A DNA stretch of 64,000 nt, taken from contig OY856188.1 of the NCBI GenBank assembly GCA_963693315.1, positions 1,558,769 through 1,622,768 of the forward strand, read 5' to 3'. Numbering within the stretch: the first letter of the stretch is position 1; every line of letters starts with the position of its first letter. Positions 11,678-23,789 of the stretch are shown in pieces. Under the pieces are notes generated by a model. It was not told the origin of the DNA, made no database searches, and saw only the letters and a program-made list of their open reading frames with translations. A program made the translations under genes and the position numbers. The stretch comes from Diogma glabrata. Its lineage: Eukaryota > Arthropoda > Insecta > Diptera > Cylindrotomidae.

Positions 11678-12395
11678 GGTGTTTGATTTAATGAAATTAT
11701 TTATGAACTTAATTACTTTTTATTTGAAGTTGTTTTAAAATTTATAATTAAGACGCATGTAATATTTTAAATTACATTAGATCATGTTTAACTGTGTAAA
11801 ACTTTCTTACTTTCTTACTTAATTCAATCAATAAAAAGCGTGTATTATATCCTTAATGCTTAAATTGACTGATTTTAAGGTAAGAATAGATATTTCACAA
11901 TACGTGATATATTTTTGGTTTACCAAGTAAAGCTGCAAGATGCTGAAGCACGTGAAATTTCTTAACAAAATTTGCAGATATACAACGCATGATTGATAGA
12001 CTTTAATAAAAATCGATTTTAAGTTTTCCTTCTGCTGAGGTCTAATTGATTTTTACTTTATTATTTAATCTTAAGAGATAAGAATGTAATCGTAATTAAA
12101 GTATGTTTCTGATTTCAATTAGCTACTTCAACAGTAACCAGTAATGAACAATTAATGTGTTTGTTTTTAAATGATAATTTTAGTTTTTTGTTGATAGTAA
12201 TCTATAAGGTGATAGATCGGAGCTTCAAACAATTGAAAAATACTTTATAATCGAAAACAAATTTAATATAAAATACAAATAGAAACAATTTCCAAAGTAC
12301 TATCTTTATGGCACGATTGAAAAAAAATATTTTAACTTTGAAAATATAATCTAAATAAGAGTGAGGTTCAAAATGGTTATGTTCTATCTGTTAGC
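11678..12395. other. Intergenic or intronic AT-rich sequence
   Basis: No coding frame or repeat was recognised. It could contain an upstream exon of the minus-strand transporter, but no convincing donor with a coding frame was found. Confidence 0.35.
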
Positions 12396-12662
12396 TCAAC
12401 CGTCCTCTGCCAGTTGGCAAAAATTTTTGACGACCGCGATAACGAAAAATAAACAATTATTGGTTATTAACTTGTTTAGTTTTTTAAAAAATATTAAAAA
12501 ACCCGGCTCAAACCGTGTGCAATCTCGGCGTCCCTGAAACTTTCTGATAACGGCGCGTATTTCAGAAGCAGTTATCCAGTTAATTTGTGAATGAAACGGG
12601 GGTCCTGGCATGCTATCAACTTCTAGATCCATTGATGACTTCCTGAATTCCTGCAGATGCAT
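12396..12662 (-). pseudogene. Possible LINE reverse transcriptase fragment
   Basis: The 88-codon minus frame contains WITASEIRAVIRKFQGRRDC. This resembles the 'T..EI...I..L...KAPG.D' stretch that precedes the reverse-transcriptase fingers in jockey-like LINEs, with the expected KAPGPD damaged. The rest (FFVIAVVKNFCQ) is compatible with the following helix but degenerate. It is a weak match and may be chance. Confidence 0.35.
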
Positions 12663-13816
12663 TATAGACCCAAACTATCCCAAGGAACTAAGCAGCAATT
12701 TTCACTATCTTCAATGTTTTCATTATGTGGTTTTTTGAATTTTGTTGTCAATAAACTGCAGCTTATGTATGTTATTAAGAAAATGTTATTAAGAAAAACT
12801 GAATAAAGACGTTCACTTACTACATAGTCCTCTATATAGAGTCACACCTAATACTTAAATTAATATAATATCAGTAGCCCGGGAGTATTCGATAGAAGGA
12901 AAAGTCAGGTAGTTTTAGGTCAACGCTTTCGCATTGCAGTTTTCTAAAGAAAGCAAACCACTTAAGCTTTCCCTGTTACTCCCACATAATACACCCTTAC
13001 TCTTAATCACTGGCACTCAGTATATAGTTCATATTAAATAGATTAAAAAGCACTATCGGCACTAAAGGTAAGAGGTTAGTTAAGCAAAGTTAGTTAAAGA
13101 TGCAAAATCCTTTTTTACTACTCAACGAGTGTTTTGCATTTTAAACAGAACTAAGTGGACTATTATTGAAATATTGTATCAGTATTACATTGTTTACTTA
13201 AACTTTAGAAAACAAAGTCGCCTTTAGTTTCTTTTATTTAGTTATTAAATTATCTCAAATAAAATTGTGTAAAAAAATAATAAATTTGAATCACTATCAG
13301 ATATCAATTGAAAACCAATGTTCTTTTGATAAATTTATATGTAAACATTAGCAATTGTGAAATTTGTATATTTTGAAATACATAGAATTATCACAATTAT
13401 CGCTATTAGTTATAAATTCGATATTAAATTTGATGAATTTAACGCTTTCTTTATTCATTTTCGCACATACGTATTTGAATATACGTTGTAATGACTCAGG
13501 AATTGAACATTTTAAAGTTATTTACTTTAAAAATAGTCCAGCTTACCCATTTTGCGCTGGAAACAGATGGGATCAATATCCAAACTTATAGCTATAATGT
13601 TGTTAGTTTTCTAAAAATGTTTAGAGCACAAATAGTATTTTAACGTTTTATTTCAAAATGTGGTTATTTCTGATGTAACATAAAAATTGCTCATGACATA
13701 TAAAATAATTTATGCTTATTTGAAGAAGAAAAATACAAAATCAAAAAAAAGGAAAAGTTGTGAAAAAAATGATATCCAGATGATAAAATTGGCCAGTCAT
13801 TCGATCACTCGTGAAC
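12663..13816. other. Intergenic, no feature seen
   Basis: AT-rich with scattered stops. The 75-codon plus ORF at 13364 has no recognisable domain. Confidence 0.4.
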
Positions 13817-16142
13817 TTTTTTTTTTTTTTAAATAAAAAGTGTTGTGTAATAGGGTTTAGAATATGTGTCACAACAACACAAAAACCTTTTAAGACCTAG
13901 GTCCCACAACAACTGGCTTTCTGAGGTGTTGATGAACGCTTTCTTAAAACCTCTGCGGGTTGAAGCCACCTGAGACTAAGGGTTTCGGCAAACTATTCCA
14001 TTTGTATGCAGTTCGGACAAAGAAGTCTCTGCGATCTGCCAGTATAACAGCGAGGGATCTCGACCGTTTCACTGGTTGTGGTAGCCGATTGCCGAATGGA
14101 ACGGGGGTAAGAATAAGTTTGAGGCATGATGCCGCTGATTTCATCTGAGCACTGTTGATGACGATATTTGTAAAAAACAACGAGGTTAGCAACAGTGCGA
14201 CGATGTTGTAGGGAATCAAGTTTTGATGTCAAAGTTCTATCACCCACAATTCGTATAGCCCGCTTTTGAATAGAGCCCAAGAGGGCCAAGATGAAAACAG
14301 AGGCAGCACCCCAAACTTGACAATAGTATTCCATACAGGAACGAATATAAGACTCAAACATGGAGCAATTGGTATGGAGTGAAAAATTTTTTGCATCTAT
14401 TTAGGAGGCCGAGTTTTTTCGACGCGCTTTTTGCCTTCGCCATTACATGATCGTTCCAGAGTAGGTCATTTGAAACTGTGACACCCAATAAACGAATGCT
14501 TTTACATTCACCTATTGGTTCATCACACATACCGAATAAAATATCTTTGGGGAACTCTGTCTTTAATCTGGAAACAATCAACAGCTGTGTTTTGGTAGAG
14601 TTAAAATTGACAAGGTTTTGGTCACCCCAGTCGGCGACTTTATTCAGGTCTTTGTTCACGTTTATGGCAGCGTCTCTCCGGACAGGATTTATTCGTTCGT
14701 GCATTTTACCTTTTGAAGGAAGGGGCTCGAACGACTTGTTCAGAGTACTATCATCTGCAAACCTATTTATTGAGTTGCTGGTGATTTTCAACAATTCGTT
14801 GATATAAATCAAAAATAGGGTTGGGAACAATACTGAGCCTTGAGGTACACCAGCGTAATTAGTTTAGACTCAGAAGAAAATCCGTTTAAGGTTACCGAAA
14901 TGTATCGGTTGGATAGAAAATTTTGAATCAGCTTCACAACATTGGGATGAAAACCGTACGCAACGAGCTTGTTGATTAAGTTGGTATGCTAGACTCGATC
15001 GAATGTCTTGGAGATGCCTAAAGCGATAACGTATGTTTCATCCCCTTTATCAAGTATGCTGTTCCAACAATGCGCTACATAGTTTAAAAGATTGGTAGTT
15101 GATCTTTTGTTTCGAAAAGCGTATTGGCTGTCGGCTATTAAATGATTTGCTTCCAGAAATTTTGAAATGTGTGTATTAATATAATGCTCGTAGACTTTGG
15201 ATAGGACCTATAGTAAAGCTATTGGCCTATAATTTGAGATATCGGATTTAGGTTCTTTTTGGGGACGGGCAGGACATTTGCTAACTTCCAGCACGAGGGA
15301 AATATACCAGATTTGTAGGATTGGTAGAATATTTTAGTCAAAGTTGGTGCAAGTTCTTCGGAAAAGGTTTTTAAAATAATGGGTGGAATATTGTCCATTC
15401 CTGAGACTTTGTTGATGTTTAACCCCTTTAAAAGTTTAGCGACTATTTTGGGTTTGAAGTGAAGTTCATTCATATTAACTCCTGAAGACTGGATTTGGGG
15501 TATTTCTTTAGGAATTTCCAAAACAGTGCAATTCAGAGCAAAGCGTTCAGCGAACAAGTATGCGTATGCGCATACGCCCTGATGGAGTTTGAAAACTGAT
15601 TCGAGCCTATATTTGGAATTAAGCGATTCTATAAAGAGAAAATTTTAAGAAACTTGTGTTTCTGTAAGGAATATAATGTTCGGTTTGTCGTGCTCAAGAT
15701 GATGTTGCACGTGGTCATGGTTAGCGTTCAATCCTCAGATGTTTTGAACATGTATTTTAAAGTTTGGTTTTTGTTCATATATGTGATGTCCCTGCAAATA
15801 CCGTGGGCAAGCCGCTTTATGGGCGGGTGGATCTCGCAAATTTGCTTTACCACTTGCAGACTTAAATTCCTTGTGTTGTACTCCCATATATGCATCAAAA
15901 AGTTTATTTTTTTTATGTTTTATTAGAGAATGGATAACTAAGCAAAAAGTTTTATCATACAATAAAATATGACATGCCAATATTTCATGATAAGATGAAG
16001 AAATAATAACAAAATAGTAAGTGAAAAACAAATTGTGAGAAACACATAATCACGTGTTGCTCTGATTCCTCGGAAGAGCTAATGAGCGGTACCACTACGG
16101 AACGCTGGCCAGCTAAGACTGGAAGTGCTGCCGTTGACTAAT
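13817..16142 (-). mobile_element. LINE family A, longest copy (CR1/Daphne-like)
   Basis: This minus-strand non-LTR retrotransposon ends in a poly(A) tail (poly-T at 13817-13830) right after the family 3' signature. Going 5'-ward it has the reverse transcriptase with its C-terminal region, the start of an APE-type endonuclease, and a 5' block (15930-16142) shared with the deleted copies at 60651-61275 and 35202-35697. Most of the endonuclease is missing: near 15560-15580 the frame jumps from the endonuclease motif HQGVCAYAY to the region just before the reverse transcriptase. It is the reference copy for the family in this window. Confidence 0.85.
13940..15930 (-). pseudogene. LINE family A ORF2 (endonuclease / reverse transcriptase), decayed
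   Basis: In transcription order: endonuclease start (LNANHDHVQHHLEHDKPNII, then LTETQVS, about 15640-15740), a deletion, pre-RT segment (15219-15557, NKVSGMDNIPPIILKTF), RT motif A with ALGISKTFDRV (about 15000-15030), motif B GVPQGSVLFPTLF (about 14810-14850), motif C FADDSTL (about 14745-14765), thumb and C-terminal part with LDSLQHRR and SLPKPLVSGGFNPQRF (to 13944). At least three frameshifts and several stops break it. The catalytic Asp of motif A is Gly here, and the Trp after FDRV is a stop. The FADD box is intact. The 'LDSLQHRR' C-terminus suggests the CR1/Daphne group; the clade is inferred. Confidence 0.85.
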
Positions 16143-17021
16143 TAAATTATTTTATTAAAGTTACAACTCTTTAGTTTTCTCTTGAATGCTGGGTTAGGAA
16201 TAAACACTAGCATCTCAAAATCCTTCTGAATAGTTTATTTCAGGATGATCAATGATCTCGTGTTTTGGACACCGGGTCACCAAAGGATCTTTGTCGTTGC
16301 TTCCTTGGCAAAGTCGGGAAGTCATGGTTATACTTTTTTTTTAAAACAAAGTTTAAACTCTATCTTAAAACTGCAATTTTTTAGCAAATACTTTTTGCAA
16401 CAAAAGAACACAAGTGGCAATTAAACATTAATTTTTTAAATATCTGACAAAGAAAAATTAATCTGTACCATCCGTTAATTGATACAAGCCTCAATATGCA
16501 CACAAAATTTTAACTTATATTCCTAACACAACTATTACAATCTCGCTATCATGTTTATCTTACAGAAAACACCTAAAAGATCAAACAAAGGTGAAACCGA
16601 ATAAATGGCTTTTACCAAGATCAACAAGAACAACTCTATTCCATCTTATTTCGGCCTAATTGCCCAATAGTTATAAGAAAAAAATTAACAACAGCATCAG
16701 TAACAGTGTGTCTTTTTAAAATATAGGTTCAGACACAACGTTAGGCATTTATTTAAAAACCCCAATTACTAATTTAGAAGTAAGATCATGTTGTCAAACC
16801 ACAACAGGCACCTCCATTTTTTTTAAAAAGAAGATCACAGTGAACGATTAACGGATTACACCAATAACCTTGTCTTTATGACATCACCCTAGACAGTCGG
16901 GATATTTAGAACTAATAAAATTTCAATATTTTTAAATTTATTTGTTATAGTTTCTATACGTAATTTTGGTTCATTAAAACTTTCGTTGTCCATGGAAACG
17001 AAATAACAACGCCTTTTCGCC
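16143..17021. other. Intergenic, no feature seen
   Basis: AT-rich, no coding frame or clear repeat recognised. Confidence 0.35.
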
Positions 17022-17185
17022 ATAAGACCTACGTTATGTCCCACAACAAACATACGTTCTAAGGTATTGATGAACGCTTTTTATAAACGTTTGTTAATTA
17101 AAGTCACTCGAGACTATTGATTCGGGCAAATAATTCCATTTGTACGCTTTTAGACAAAAAAGTTTCTCTGCATTCTTTCACTATA
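17022..17185 (-). mobile_element. LINE family A 3' fragment
   Basis: The minus strand carries the end of family A ORF2 plus part of the 3' UTR. It is alignable to 13890-14030 (CCCACAACAAACATACGTTC, GGTATTGATGAACGC, and the antisense of the RRDFFVR/YKWNSL codons). It is 5'-truncated and lacks the very 3' end. It sits about 130 bp before family B in the opposite orientation. Confidence 0.65.
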
Positions 17186-17314
17186 TAATTATGATGATTC
17201 TTTATGATTTATGAGAGCACGATGATCGACTAATGAACATGAACCAAACTAAACATCACAAGAACCACGGTACTTTTAAGCACCATAAGACAAAAAATAT
17301 TGGACCCTCAGTAT

Positions 17315-18720
17315 TTTGCAATTAAACATTAAAGACGTTAGTAAGTCAAAAACTGAATACTTAATCAAAAACTGAATGTTAAAAGATTACGACATCGACG
17401 TTGTGGTTCTGCAGAAAACGCATGCAGTAATTGAAGCGAAACTTGCCTCTAGAGAAAGCATTATTGGCTACAAATTAATCAGTGCTATTACCATCAAGCA
17501 CATGGATTTGCGCCGGATATTAAGTGAGAAATCATGAATTGCACCCATGTTCTTACACAAACGGACTACGATATTCGACGAAACGAAGATTGTTAACGTA
17601 TATAAGCCCCCAAATACTGCGTGACCAGCTGCTACTTTACAAATTATTTCACCACCCAACAGTATACCCTGGTGATTTCAATAGGCATCACACTCAATGA
17701 TCATACTCAAACAACAATTCCAATAGCATACAACGGATTGACTGGGCTGATGGTAACAACATGTTCCTGGTATATGATGCGAAAGATATTAAAACCTTTG
17801 ATCTGCTAGATGGCGAAGTGATTACAATCCTGATCTCTATTTTATCAGAAAAAACAAACAACGTCGCCTTATTCCAATGTCTAGGGTTATTTTACAAGGT
17901 TTTCCACGCTCTCAACATGGTCCAGTAATTCTTGAGATGGTATCCTAATCCCACTCGTTAATTCTACCTAGATGGAATTTTAATAAAGCTGACTGGGTTA
18001 CACATAGGTCGGAGTTGCATGCAGTGATTCGCCTGATCCAACCCATTCCTAAAAATTACGATAGGTTTGTTGGGGGGGCTTCTCCGTAAAGAATATATTC
18101 CTGGCTGGAGTAGAGTAAGCGATATATTATATAAGGACATTCGTAGTGATAAAGCAGACGTGGTTGGGATACTTATATTATATTCATTGCCGCCGGAAAC
18201 AAAAGTGGATAAACGCTGTTGAAAACATTGATTTTTCTCATTCAAGTAGGAAAACTTGTAGAAAAACATATCTCGTTCTTCTATTAATCATCTTCACAAG
18301 AGAACGTAAACATTAAACATAAACCATTAAGAGAAATGAAGCGCAATTGCTCGTCTCCATCGAAGTATGTGACAATTTTTAGTAGTGAATCTCTGTCCCA
18401 AACGGAAATCGGAAAAACAGCTGGCTACGATGGTATTTTTACAGAATTTCTTAAAAACACGGGAAAAAATGTAAAACAATGGCTAACTACATTTTTCTCG
18501 AATATCCTAGTAACCGGTAATCTTCCAAAACATTTTCAGACTGTGAAAGTGATAGCGATACTTAAGCCAGGTAAACCATCCATCCAACAGACAAGAAAGC
18601 TATCGCCCAATCGCTCTTTTTAGCACCTGCTATAAAATTCGAGATCGACTCATATACAACCGTATCGTACTCCTCTTGAATGACCAGATTCCAGACGAAC
18701 AAGCTGGTTTCATAAATAAC
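17315..18720 (+). pseudogene. LINE family B copy 1, endonuclease plus RT start, decayed
   Basis: Plus-strand copy of the family at 37140-39385. Endonuclease pieces in order: SKSKTEYLIKN, DYDIDVVVLQKTHA, KIVNVYKPPNT (about 17590-17625), the damaged GDFNSHHT region, and RVILQGFPRSQHGPVILE (about 17880-17940). The linker WNFNKADW / AVIRLIQPIPKNYDRF follows, and then the RT beginning (18336-18623, KTAGYDGIFTEFLKNTG, KVIAILKPGKPS). It breaks off near 18720, after the equivalent of QAGF, so RT motifs A-C are absent. There are many stops and small indels. Together with copy 2 it gives most of the family's coding span. Confidence 0.8.
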
Positions 18721-19474
18721 TATAACGTCCAGTTTTTTTTAAACTAAATATAAAATACTATTATTGGGTTGAGAATTACAAAACTAAATGTTTCATGTGC
18801 AAGTTAATCAACACACTCCAGTTTGTAGGTGACGATTTTTTATATCAGGAATTTAAAATATAAAACCATTCAAATTCTTTTCATTTTCTCAAAAGCTTTT
18901 TTTATAAATTTCAAAGTAACTTAGATAACTGATTAGTTTGTTACGTCTACTTACATAAAGATGTCACTATAATAATATAAATGAATTATTTTACAGTATT
19001 GTTCATAATCGTCAGAAATATATATTATTCCAATTAAATTATTTGTGTTAAGAGTAAGAAAATGTTTTGGTGAAATTTCAAAATATACTTTTGGAAAAGT
19101 TGACTGATAGAGCGTTATAATTTATTACACTTCATTTCGCTATTAATTTAATACATTATTATGTTGTTTTATTTTGCTATTACTAGGAGTCTTTAGACTA
19201 ATAGGAACAGTTGGTAAATGTTAGTTTGTTGCAGATCGAATGACGTTTTATTTTCACACAATATTGTAATTTTTAAAATTAATAGAAACAGTTGGAAAAT
19301 ATAAGGTCTTGTCGTTGGATGTCGTTCAAATTTGTAATTTTTGAAAAGAAGCTTTTACTGTTATGAGAAATTGCGTAAAGTTCATTACAAATTCTATTAT
19401 AGAATTAAAACAATGTACACAATGTACACTGTACAAAAGCTTTTGAAAAGAATGACTAGACGGAGTCGATATAT
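18721..19474. other. AT-rich, no feature seen
   Basis: No gene or structured repeat recognised. Confidence 0.35.
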
Positions 19475-19634
19475 TAAAACCAGTAACAAAAGTTCAAACT
19501 GAACTAAGGGACTTCTTAGATTTGGTGCATTATAGTATTGGAGAAGATGGTTTTGACAAATTAACTTTTCCTGATGGTCACGACTTTATAAATTATGAGC
19601 ATGACCTAATTAAAGATAATCTGTTAAATTGATG
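19475..19634 (+). other. Short coding-like open frame
   Basis: A plus frame from about 19475 to the TGA at 19632 is open for about 53 codons with no ATG. Its residue composition is unusually protein-like for this AT-rich setting (LKPVTKVQTELRDFLDLVHY, then FDKLTFPDGHDF). I recognise no domain. It could be an exon or a transposon remnant; no acceptor was identified with confidence. Confidence 0.25.
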
Positions 19635-21241
19635 AAAAAAACTAAGATTTACTTGACGGGAATAATGAATCCTTCACCCACACTTTGACTCACACTTAGA
19701 ATATAGATTAAAATATAAAAAAAAATAATAGAAAAAAAAACAAAAAAAAAATATAACATTAATAACAAAATATAATTAATTAATACATAACATATATAAA
19801 ACTAACCAATATATAATAAGAAATTTACTAAATAGAATAAAATTAAATAAACAAAAAAAGTTAAGAGATGAAAATAATAATAGCTACAAAATAATATTAA
19901 AAACTAACAAATATATAACAAAAAAATTAATTATACTTAATCATCTTAAATAAATAAATAAATAAATAAATGAGACGCACCCCGAAATCACACTAGCCTT
20001 TACGTCAAATATTTCATCAGACGGCATTACTATTGTCAATCGACAAGAATTTGTTGAGACAATAACCGGATTGGTAAAAAGGCCTTAAACTTCAGCGAAT
20101 ATTACGCAGGTTATGGTTCCTAACTTTGAATCAAAAAAACAGACAGATCTCTTTAAAAAGCAATCATTACTAACAAATTTTATAAATAGAAAAATTTGTT
20201 TTATTTGCAAACAATGGTGAAAATGACTTTTTATTCACAAATAGTTTTCTTTGGTACGGATCCCTCAATTTTGCATATGTTCTTAGTCTCGAATTATCGG
20301 GTTTTGAATTGTGCGGTTTTGACGGTTTCAAACTGCCGCATGACTCAAAATAAAGGTTTACTTCTTATTGATATGAACTGCCTCATATTGATGAATTTCT
20401 CGTTGATTTACTTCTGGTGATGGAGGATAGTAGAATATAGAACGGATGACCAGGGTGGGTCATTTCAAATCTTAGGCAATTTTTACCTTTCGACCTCTAT
20501 ATCTACAGTATAGTAAAACGCTTCCTTTTCATAAAATATATTCTTCCTTTTTATTCCTTTTGAAAAAACACTTCTTTAAAATACACCTTTTGTTCTTGTT
20601 CCATACTTGGAACTCACAAAGTCCAAAGATCTAATACTTTGTAAAGACTATGTCTTTACTATAATTCTTACTACTATAACTATGATAGTGATAATGATAA
20701 TGATCTTAAACTTAAAATTACCTCATATTTATACCTAATACTTACATTCGTATTATATTCTTAATCTCATAATAATTCTTCATCCCAAAACATAAAACAT
20801 TAATTAACAGTAAAATAATTAAAATATTTTCATAACGAAAATATTTCCTCATCAAAAAAAAGAACAAATTTATTATTTGTTTTGATGACATAAAAAGAAA
20901 GAAAACAAAATTTATTATTTGTTACGATGACACACAATCATTATCGTCACAATTTTAAATTATGTAACATTTGTTATATAATTTAAATTGTGGAATTTAT
21001 ATTTAAGCAAAAAAGTATAAACAAAATTAAAGTCATTGTCAAAACAATTTTTTAAAAGAAAATATAATTGTTTTGAAATTGTAAATTAGCTTTTTATTTG
21101 ATTGTTAAATTAATTTAATTTTTAATCAAAATTTAGTTCATTTGGAAATAACAATGATAACGTATAACATGTATGCATTTGTTTGTTTTATTTTAGGTAT
21201 GAGAATTATTACATATGTTTGAGAATTATCTTAATCTTTTT
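19635..21241. other. AT-rich low-complexity intergenic sequence
   Basis: Poly-A/AT-rich low-complexity sequence is at 19700-19970. A 50-bp imperfect duplication is at about 20865-20935 (AAATTTATTATTTGTT...GATGACA twice). The 74-codon ORF at 20196 has no known domain. Confidence 0.4.
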
Positions 21242-21420
21242 ACTGATATGTAAACTTGATCTTATAAATAATACAGATTATTATTTTAATCATTGGTGAT
21301 GTTTTCGACATTACATCTTAATCATAATCTACTGATATGTAAACTTGATCTTACAAATAATACAGATCATTATCTTAATTATTCTCTTAATCATTAGTGA
21401 TGCATTGGGCATTACAAAGG
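21242..21420. repeat. 89-bp tandem duplication
   Basis: ACTGATATGTAAACTTGATC begins at 21242 and again at 21331, and the following bases (AAATAATACAGAT, TAATCATTNGTGATG, CATTACA) repeat in order. Two units, the second slightly longer and diverged. Confidence 0.85.
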
Positions 21421-21837
21421 GACACCTTTATAATATTGAATAATATTGCATTTTCATGTTTCTTCACCACTTAGTACCAAACCTAATTGATCAAAAGAAG
21501 AATAAGAAGGTTAGTTCCTGAGAATAAAATCACAGAGATGTGAGAGACAGTGTAGATACAGGATGTTTGGTATGTAGATTTTAAATTTTAAAGAAAAATA
21601 TACTGAAATGTCGAAAATAAATTTCTGTGTTGTAATGGAACTGAGAATGGGTGAAAAATATTTTGGTCCAAATCAGTGACACACCCATTTGAAAGAATTT
21701 AATTTAACAGTGCAAATTTTTTCTAAATTTGCATTGCACAGTACTTAAAATACTATAAAATAATTATTTCTAATAATAAATATTACCCCCCCCCCCTGGA
21801 TTAGGTTGCAAATTAGGTTCCACTAACGGCTTTTTTA

Positions 21838-22400
21838 AAACTGCGTTGGGTGCTCAGCAAAATTAGTAGCTTTTTCCGTAATAAAAAGATTTTTCTCTGC
21901 ATCTATATTAGTTTTCTACATAATATATTTTTTGCTATTCGGTTTCAGTTTTATTTAGTTATACTTTCGAAAAGCATTTTTTAAAATTTTATTGCTTCTT
22001 TATATTTACTCGAAACCCATAGATCAGCCTTAGGAACGAATTGGAATAAACTTGCGCATACCCAGGTGAATTATTTCTGAAAAATTAGAAGCAGAAATGT
22101 TTGAATTAAAGATATCTCTAAGTCCCTACCAATCTCCAGCTTTATAATCCCACACAAGAACAGGATTAGTTTTAAACGGTTTAAGAACTTGTAAATAAAA
22201 ACATCTCCACTAAAATCTATCGTTACTATTAAGATCTTGATGGTATATTAAATCCTTAACACTTTCCTGACACAAGTTATAAGTAATTGTTCCATATGAC
22301 TTGCCGTTTAGTGTTTACCAGTTATCTACATGTCCGAAAAACTTTTCGAATCTACAGAATTGGATATCTCTGACATCACTCTAAGGCAGTGACAAAGTAT
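21838..22400 (-). pseudogene. LINE family C, endonuclease end and linker fragment
   Basis: The minus strand reads VLVWDYKAGDW, GLRDIFNSN, EIIHLGMRKFIPIRS and, further on, KNLFITEKATNFAEHPTQ. These match the endonuclease-to-RT linker of family C, whose copy at 30142-30451/31997 has DGMCRYIPNRL and FAEHPTGSRNF. Frames are broken by stops. The copy matters because it spans, uninterrupted, the site where a 1.5-kb element sits in the intronic copy. Confidence 0.65.
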
Positions 22401-22602
22401 CTTAGTTTGGCAAGTAACGCTTTTCATGTCGCTAGAACAACAATCAGTATTTCAGTATAAAACTCTAGTAAATAAAAACTGTTCCTTTGCTTTTGACTAG
22501 CCTTGCATTTCAAAAAATATAACCAAAGCTAATAATTTATATAAAGTAGTTAATGTATCATAAGAAATATACAATTTTTTCAAAAATTAAACTAAATTTT
22601 TT

Positions 22603-22691
22603 TAAAAATCAAAAAAATCCGATTTAAATCAAAAAAATCCGATTTAAATAAAAAAAAAGCGATTTAAAAATCAGATTTTTATGCAACCCTG
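22603..22691. repeat. Terminus of an unidentified transposon with 21-bp tandem repeats
   Basis: Repeats of AAAAAAATCCGATTTAAATC end at GCAACCCTG (22683-22691). On the minus strand the end reads CAGGGTTGCAT followed by AAAAATCTGATTT. Such CAGGGTTG ends are common in hAT-like elements, but the other end was not found and no target duplication can be shown. Confidence 0.4.
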
Positions 22692-22692
22692 A

Positions 22693-22765
22693 GTCAAACG
22701 AGGTTGTCCACAAGGTGGTGTTCTCTCACCTCTTCTGTGGACTTTGGTAGTTGATAGTCTTCAGA
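22693..22765 (+). pseudogene. LINE (I/R1-like) RT motif B fragment
   Basis: The plus frame reads VKRGCPQGGVLSPLLWTLVV, the B motif region of a reverse transcriptase. It then jumps, through a stop, to sequence that normally precedes the RNase H domain. Motif C and the thumb are deleted. It belongs with the RNase H ORF that follows. Confidence 0.7.
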
Positions 22766-22887
22766 CTATCTCCAGATGTGGAGTAGATGGCTAAAAGGGC
22801 TGTCTACAGACTGCATGTGGCAGGGGGGAAACATGCGGTTATGGTCACATACTTGATAGACTACGGACTGACTGTCCGGAAATAGAT

Positions 22888-23484
22888 ATGCATAGTGACG
22901 TCATGACCAAAGTATACAACTTTGAGAAGCCCGAACTGGTCATCTCTTCTAGAAAGGAATGTGAGGAAACTTGGTACGAATGGTCCTCCACCGAGATTTA
23001 TGTTTTCTATACGGATGGCTCACTGTTGAATGGAAGTACAGGAGCTGGCGTGTACCTGGAAGAAAATAATGTCATAAGTTGCAAGAAGTTTCAGCTTGGG
23101 TGGTTTTGCACAGTTCTTCAAGCGGAGGTGTATGCTATCAATGAATGCACGCATGTAATAACGCGTCTGTGTCTGCAAGGGAAGTGGACCTGCATCTGTT
23201 CGGATAGCCAAACTGCTATCAAGGCACTGGTTAGCCCGGAGACTACTTCCAAACTCTTCAACGAGTGCAGGAAAAATCTTTGTAGGAAAGCGCAATACAA
23301 CAACATCACACTGTGCTGGGTTCCAGGTCATAGTGGCATTTCGGGCAACATAAAAGCAGATGAACTTGCAAGAGCTAGAGCGAACATGAAGTATTCAGGT
23401 CCAGAACCCGCCTTAGGGTTATCCAAAACGTTTGCGTTGTCGCTATTAAAGGTTGATGCAGACCTCAAGATGAAGGCCTCGTGA
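22888..23484 (+). CDS. RNase H domain of an I/R1-type LINE
   Basis: 198 codons with no stop. The RNase H fold removes RNA from RNA:DNA hybrids during reverse transcription. All catalytic positions are visible: FYTDGSLL (first Asp), VLQAEVYAI (Glu), CSDSQTAIKAL (second Asp) and WVPGHSGISGNIKADELA (His and last Asp). The Asn usually found before the final Asp is replaced by the NIKAD arrangement. Upstream residues (SDVMTKVYNFEKP) resemble the linker between RT and RNase H in these elements. The remainder of the LINE is deleted, so this is a remnant and not a functional element, though the domain itself looks intact. Confidence 0.8.
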   Translation: MHSDVMTKVYNFEKPELVISSRKECEETWYEWSSTEIYVFYTDGSLLNGSTGAGVYLEENNVISCKKFQLGWFCTVLQAEVYAINECTHVITRLCLQGKWTCICSDSQTAIKALVSPETTSKLFNECRKNLCRKAQYNNITLCWVPGHSGISGNIKADELARARANMKYSGPEPALGLSKTFALSLLKVDADLKMKAS

Positions 23485-23789
23485 AATATGTCACCAATAG
23501 GCAGGCAAAGTAAGATGTTTATCAGCATTTCAGAAAAAAATGTCAATTTTCTTTTTCCAGCCTTTTCTAGGATTAGAGCTAGGATTTTTGGCTAAGAAAC
23601 TCTAGAGGCTGGCACAATCAAACTGTTGCCAATACAGTTGATTTTGGATTTCATCAAGCTTACGGAAAGGTTTGTGGAATAGTTCTTATGAGACCAAGCT
23701 CGGACACGGCGCTATGGACCGCAGAGTCTGCGTGCCAGGATAAGTTATGCCTCGTGCAACTTGTCCAACCCTTTCTAATCTAATCTATC

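Noticed and set aside
10711..11738. Three long ORFs of more than 300 codons on both strands (Phe-Tyr-Leu, Ile-Leu-Phe, Asn-Lys-Ile repeats)
   Set aside because: They are the three-frame readings of a 9-bp minisatellite without stop codons; no start context or domain.
23020..23546. Minus-strand ORFs over the RNase H region
   Set aside because: Antisense shadows of the plus-strand RNase H frame, which has all catalytic residues.
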